DNA from: Bryobacterales bacterium
GTDB lineage: Bacteria > Acidobacteriota > Terriglobia > Bryobacterales > Bryobacteraceae
Assembly: GCA_025353235.1 (NCBI GenBank)
Contig: JANXQZ010000513.1
Span: 1-5,080, forward strand
DNA: 5,080 nucleotides
Direction: 5' to 3'
Shown here: positions 1 through 5,080 of the stretch, piece after piece
Layout: the number at the start of each line of letters is the position of its first letter
How positions within the stretch are numbered: the first letter of the stretch is position 1
The notes under the pieces: generated by a model
Databases searched by the model: none
Seen by the model: only the letters and a program-made list of their open reading frames with translations
What the model was told of the DNA's origin: nothing
Translations under genes and position numbers: made by a program

Positions 1-636
1 GGCGGTGGAGCCTGCGGCATGCCGCACCCATCCGAGAATTCCGCCGACCGTTGAAATCAGCAGCACATGCCGCCACGACCATTGATATTCGAAGGCGTGC
101 AGTCCGCCAAAGAGCAGCGCTGAGCCTGCGATCCCGGCAACGACGCCGAAGGATCGCATGAGCAGCGGCATCAGAAATCCGCGAAACGCCAACTCTTCGC
201 AAAGGGGGCCGAGCAGGACAACGAAGATGCAGAAGAGCACGATGGTTGGCCGGTCGCTGAGCATCTGATCGAACATGGGCAGCTTGATGATGGGCGTGTG
301 GATCGCGTAACCGAGCGCTCCAACTCCAAGGGCCAGAAATGGGCCGCTCAGGAGGCACAAGCCCGCGCCGCGGAACGGGAACTTCCAACCCAGCGAACTC
401 CAGAAGGGCCGATCGTAGCGAAGCTTGAACAGCGCAAAGAGCGAACCGAAAATCAGGATGTACCAGAGGAGCTGGCCTAGCAGTCCAGTGAACGCCTTGC
501 CGGCCCCGGGGACATGTCCGATAACCCTGGCGACCAGGAAAGCCACGAGAAGGCTCGGAAATGCGAGCCCGAGGAACAGGAGCAAGTCCGTGTAGGTCCA
601 GAAGGGCTGCTCGTCGGAAGGAATTTCCGGCGTCAT
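1..636 (-). CDS. CPBP-family (CAAX/Abi type) intramembrane metalloprotease, C-terminus cut by window edge
   Basis: The frame is open from an ATG at 636-634 to the left edge, giving 212 visible residues with no stop. Several hydrophobic segments are seen, roughly residues 17-37, 51-70, 91-110, 131-146, 165-179 and 191-204, so this is an inner-membrane protein. The family's first motif, EExxxR, is present as EELAFR at residues 147-152, and the second (F-x3-H) as FGGLH ending at H180. The stretch around GWVRHAAGS (202-210) matches the usual position of the Gly-rich loop that precedes the last family motif (HxxxN), which would lie outside the window. Known members of this family are glutamate/histidine metalloproteases that cleave prenylated proteins, process peptides or act in bacteriocin immunity; the substrate here cannot be told. 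The start overlaps the stop of the upstream gene (ATGA, 633-636), with GAGG just before it, so translation is probably coupled. The family call is firm; the physiological role is unknown. Confidence 0.88.
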   Translation of the reverse strand, partial: MTPEIPSDEQPFWTYTDLLLFLGLAFPSLLVAFLVARVIGHVPGAGKAFTGLLGQLLWYILIFGSLFALFKLRYDRPFWSSLGWKFPFRGAGLCLLSGPFLALGVGALGYAIHTPIIKLPMFDQMLSDRPTIVLFCIFVVLLGPLCEELAFRGFLMPLLMRSFGVVAGIAGSALLFGGLHAFEYQWSWRHVLLISTVGGILGWVRHAAGSTA

Positions 637-1583
637 GCCTCGGACTCGATCAGCGCCGCCGCGAGCAGGGGGATCATGATTTCGTGATGTCCGGTGATGG
701 CGTACCCTCGTCCTCCTGCTTGGGCATGGGGACGATTCACCACGTTGGCATTGGGCCTGTAGTGCTGGATGAAATCAAAGTTGGCGGTTGTGAAATTCGT
801 GAGCGGATTTCCCAGATTGCGCACCACTGAGACGGCCTTTAGAAAAACTTCGGGCAGCACCACGGCGGAGCCCACGTTGAGATACACGCCGCCATCGTGG
901 ATATCTTTTACGAGCGAACACAGCAAGCGGAAGTCGCGATGCGTCGCGCGACCTATGGCAGCCCCGTCTGCCGCCGGATGCGTGTGCGGCGTGTCGGTCC
1001 CGATCGCCACATGCACGGTGACAGGAATGCCGGCGCGATACGCTTCGTGCAGTAAGCTGCTGGCCGCAAATTTTGGATCGGCGATTTGTTCCAGCTTGCG
1101 GCCCAGCGCCTCGCCGAATCCGCAATCCTCATCTTTGAGGCAGTCGTTCATCTCGCGGCCTGTTTCTTCGGCTGATCCGAATCGCCCATCGGGAAGGACT
1201 GATTCCACGTCTTCGCTGGTACACCCGGCGATGGCGATCTCAAAATCGTGGATGGCGGACGCGCCGTTTAGCACGAAGCCGGTGGCATATCCGCGGCGCA
1301 TCAGATCGAGCAGTATTGGCGCGAGTCCGCACTTGATTACGTGTCCGCCTAGGCCCCATAGAATTGCCCGGTTGCGATCTCGTGCGGTGCGAATGGAATC
1401 GATCACGGCTCGCAGACTGTTAGCGGCCAGAATGTCCGGCAATCCGGCGAGCAATCCGTTGAGCCCTGCACCCTTTTCGTACGGCTTGGCAAAGTGATCC
1501 ACGGTTACCTTCCCGCCCCGCGCCTGGATCGGGATGGTTTGCAAGCCGGTGAAATCGAGCGGTTGCTGATGATACTTGCTCAC
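633..1583 (-). CDS. Conserved protein of uncertain function, possibly deoxyhypusine-synthase-like fold
   Basis: This is a 316-residue soluble protein if it starts at the GTG at 1583-1581. No signal peptide or membrane segment is seen. Conserved-looking blocks are a Gly-rich WGLGGHVIKCG (76-86), NGASAIHDFE (106-115), TSEDVE (122-127), a His-rich HVAIGTDTPHTHP (191-203), GGVYLNVGSAVVLPEVFLKA (231-250) and a terminal Gly/His block (GGRGY, GHHEIM; 290-303). The alternating hydrophobic strands and Gly-rich loops suggest a Rossmann-like nucleotide-binding fold. The GGVYLN...VVLPEVF block and overall order are reminiscent of deoxyhypusine synthase relatives, but I see no equivalent of that enzyme's active-site lysine motif, so hypusine chemistry should not be assumed. 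An in-frame ATG at 1649 would add 22 residues, but these are encoded by a palindromic repeat and look non-native, so I prefer the GTG, preceded by GGATGG four bases upstream. The gene follows uvrA by 115 bp and overlaps the CPBP protease gene at its stop codon. Confidence 0.75.
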   Translation of the reverse strand: MSKYHQQPLDFTGLQTIPIQARGGKVTVDHFAKPYEKGAGLNGLLAGLPDILAANSLRAVIDSIRTARDRNRAILWGLGGHVIKCGLAPILLDLMRRGYATGFVLNGASAIHDFEIAIAGCTSEDVESVLPDGRFGSAEETGREMNDCLKDEDCGFGEALGRKLEQIADPKFAASSLLHEAYRAGIPVTVHVAIGTDTPHTHPAADGAAIGRATHRDFRLLCSLVKDIHDGGVYLNVGSAVVLPEVFLKAVSVVRNLGNPLTNFTTANFDFIQHYRPNANVVNRPHAQAGGRGYAITGHHEIMIPLLAAALIESEA

Positions 1584-1591
1584 GCTGCCAT

Positions 1592-1640
1592 CCAGAAGCC
1601 GGCTAGAAAGCCGGCTGCAGGCAGGATTGCCTGCCCCACA
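1592..1640. repeat. Double-hairpin extragenic palindromic repeat (REP-like)
   Basis: Two adjacent inverted repeats lie between uvrA and the next gene. The first is AGCCGGCT at 1597-1604 and again at 1609-1616 around a 4-base AGAA loop; each arm is itself a palindrome. The second is GGCAGG (1620-1625) and CCTGCC (1630-1635) around ATTG. They are three bases apart, forming a compact double stem-loop, similar in style to the intergenic palindromic repeats scattered in acidobacterial genomes (family resemblance from memory, not searched). In RNA transcribed from the minus strand both would fold, which could attenuate read-through from uvrA or stabilise its 3' end. No U-tract follows, so it is not a classic intrinsic terminator. 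Confidence 0.7.
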
Positions 1641-1698
1641 AAGCAGCATCGCCGCAACCCGCCGAAGGAGAAGAAATTGGGATGTTGTAAGACACTGC

Positions 1699-4443
<2,745 letters not shown>

Positions 4444-4453
4444 CGGGTGGGGA

Positions 4454-4464
4454 ATACTATTTTA
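4454..4464 (-). promoter_or_regulatory. Candidate uvrA -10 region
   Basis: On the minus strand the sequence TAAAATAGTAT contains two overlapping TAnnnT hexamers (TAAAAT at 4464-4459, TAGTAT at 4459-4454), ending 10 bases before the uvrA ATG. Transcription from the second would start about 3-5 bases before the ATG, fitting the absence of a Shine-Dalgarno. No convincing -35 hexamer is seen at the usual spacing, so this is tentative. Confidence 0.3.
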
Positions 4465-4613
4465 GCCTATGCGGCCCGGCTTACCCAGATGGAACTGGCC
4501 GGGAGGTGGCCTGCCGCTTCAGCGTGTTCTCAAGCTTCAGATGGTGGACTTGCCCGATCCGGTGGGTTAAACCACGAGCGTATCGCATTGCTTCCGTGTG
4601 ATCGCAGGGAGCG

Positions 4614-4644
4614 TTGGGAGGTTTCGCGAAAGCTACGTTAGAAT
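4614..4644 (+). promoter_or_regulatory. Candidate promoter of the Uma2-family gene, possibly leaderless
   Basis: TTGGGA (4614-4619, four of six matches to the -35 consensus) is followed after 19 bases by TAGAAT (4639-4644, five of six matches to the -10 consensus). The ATG at 4651 lies six bases beyond the -10 box, about where transcription would begin. The GAGGG at 4646-4650 directly abuts the ATG and is too close to work as a normal ribosome binding site. Together these suggest a leaderless mRNA. Confidence 0.35.
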
Positions 4645-4650
4645 CGAGGG

Positions 4651-5022
4651 ATGGTAGCGCCAACTCTGCTTTCTACGGAAGAGTATTTGAGTAGTAGTTT
4701 CGAATACGACAAAGAATACGTTGAAGGCGAGTTGGTGGAGAGATCTATGCCAACATTTCAACATGGCTGGTTGCAGACAGCCCTGAGCGCTTTTTTGTTT
4801 CAGCGGCGCACGGATTGGGGCATAGAAACCGTCTCTGACACGCGAATCCGAATCGCGAAAGCAGTGTTTCGGGTTGCCGATATCTGCGTGGTGGACGCCA
4901 CCTCTCCGGTTTCGAGCATCATCCGCGTTCCTCCGCTTTGTGTGATTGAGATCCTGTCGCCTGACGACCGTTTAGCCAATATCCGAGTGAAGGCTCGCGA
5001 GTACCACATTAAAAGGGTGTAG
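4651..5022 (+). CDS. Uma2-family (DUF820) endonuclease-like protein, 3'-truncated
   Basis: The 123-residue product matches the N-terminal two thirds of the Uma2 family (PD-(D/E)XK nuclease fold; usually about 180-200 residues). It opens with the family's TxEEYL start (S8-L13), then YVEGELVER (23-31), which holds the first conserved acidic residue, a helical segment with H38, RVADICVV (74-81, D77) and CVIEILSPDDR (97-107, E100). K114 and the AREY at 115-118 sit where the family's amphipathic helix begins. The family would continue with a GVxxVWVIDP-type strand, but here the frame reads HIKRV and stops. The break coincides with a sharp fall in GC content, so the gene is probably disrupted by an insertion and the product is unlikely to be functional. 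Members are numerous in cyanobacteria, Chloroflexi and Acidobacteria and their biological role is not settled. It is divergent from uvrA and shows no evident functional link to it. Confidence 0.8.
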   Translation: MVAPTLLSTEEYLSSSFEYDKEYVEGELVERSMPTFQHGWLQTALSAFLFQRRTDWGIETVSDTRIRIAKAVFRVADICVVDATSPVSSIIRVPPLCVIEILSPDDRLANIRVKAREYHIKRV

Positions 5023-5080
5023 CCACCTGTTTATCACATTTGGCACCTCATGGGTATTTAAACATAAAGAAATCGGAACT
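5010..5080. mobile_element. Possible end of an insertion sequence interrupting the Uma2-family gene
   Basis: From about 5010 the sequence no longer reads as Uma2 in any frame, and GC drops to about 38% (hand count) against about 60% elsewhere. A plausible element terminus starts with TGTAGCCACCTG at 5018; a 5'-TG end is common in several IS families. On the minus strand a short open frame entering from the right edge ends at a TGA at 5050-5048, as would the tail of a transposase gene running toward this terminus, but only ten codons are visible. No transposase motif, inverted repeat partner or target duplication lies inside the window, so the assignment is inference. A deletion junction or simple sequence decay would look similar. 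Confidence 0.35.

Larger units (their letters stand above)
4444..4650. other. Divergent intergenic region between uvrA and the Uma2-family gene
   Basis: This 207-bp region must carry the promoters of both uvrA (leftward) and the Uma2-family gene (rightward). Short open frames cross it on both strands, but none has a ribosome binding site or recognisable protein sequence. Apart from the two candidate -10 boxes listed separately, I find no clear operator, hairpin terminator or RNA gene. Confidence 0.6.

Noticed and set aside
298..830. Two plus-strand open frames of 60 and 89 codons
   Set aside because: They lie opposite the CPBP protease and the end of the preceding gene, with charged, compositionally biased translations and no ribosome binding sites.
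769..1497. Plus-strand open frame of 242 codons
   Set aside because: It is antisense to the conserved minus-strand gene, with a Ser/Arg/Pro-rich low-complexity translation and no domain; a shadow of high-GC coding DNA.
1597..1635. Hairpins as a Rho-independent terminator for uvrA
   Set aside because: Stable stems are present, but no run of T follows on the minus strand, and the structure looks like a dispersed repeat.
1..1649. A defence or immunity system made of the CPBP protease and its neighbour
   Set aside because: CPBP proteins were once named Abi, but nothing else here (toxin, bacteriocin, nuclease or effector) supports defence, and uvrA is a housekeeping gene.

Overview
The window is about 60% GC and dense with minus-strand genes. 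The style suggests an Acidobacteria-type soil bacterium, possibly near Solibacter/Bryobacterales. The basis is a palindromic GCAGGC/AGCCGGCT-type intergenic repeat, a Uma2-family gene and general codon use. This is an impression, not a proven placement.

Layout, read from the minus-strand operon start. uvrA (4443 to 1699) encodes a complete 914-residue excinuclease ABC subunit A with both ATPase modules and both C4 zinc sites. A 115-bp spacer holding two hairpin-forming palindromes (1597-1635) separates it from a conserved gene of uncertain function (1583 to 633; tentative deoxyhypusine-synthase-like fold). That gene overlaps, in an ATGA arrangement, a CPBP-family intramembrane protease (636 to beyond the left edge; both catalytic motifs present, C-terminus off-window). 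All three genes run in one direction. The last two are almost certainly translationally coupled. Whether uvrA is co-transcribed with them is less certain because of the hairpins.

A 207-bp divergent intergenic region (4444-4650) separates uvrA from a plus-strand Uma2-family (PD-(D/E)XK nuclease fold) gene at 4651-5022. That gene stops at about two thirds of the family length, just where the DNA turns AT-rich (about 38% GC over the last 71 bases by hand count). The simplest reading is a gene disrupted by an insertion whose end begins near 5010-5018. Both divergent genes show TAnnnT-type -10 boxes very close to their ATGs and lack a well-spaced Shine-Dalgarno, suggesting leaderless or near-leaderless transcripts.

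No RNA gene, CRISPR array or new multi-gene system is visible. The most interesting items are the uncharacterised gene coupled to the membrane protease, the repeat that confuses its start codon, and the broken Uma2 gene at the right edge.
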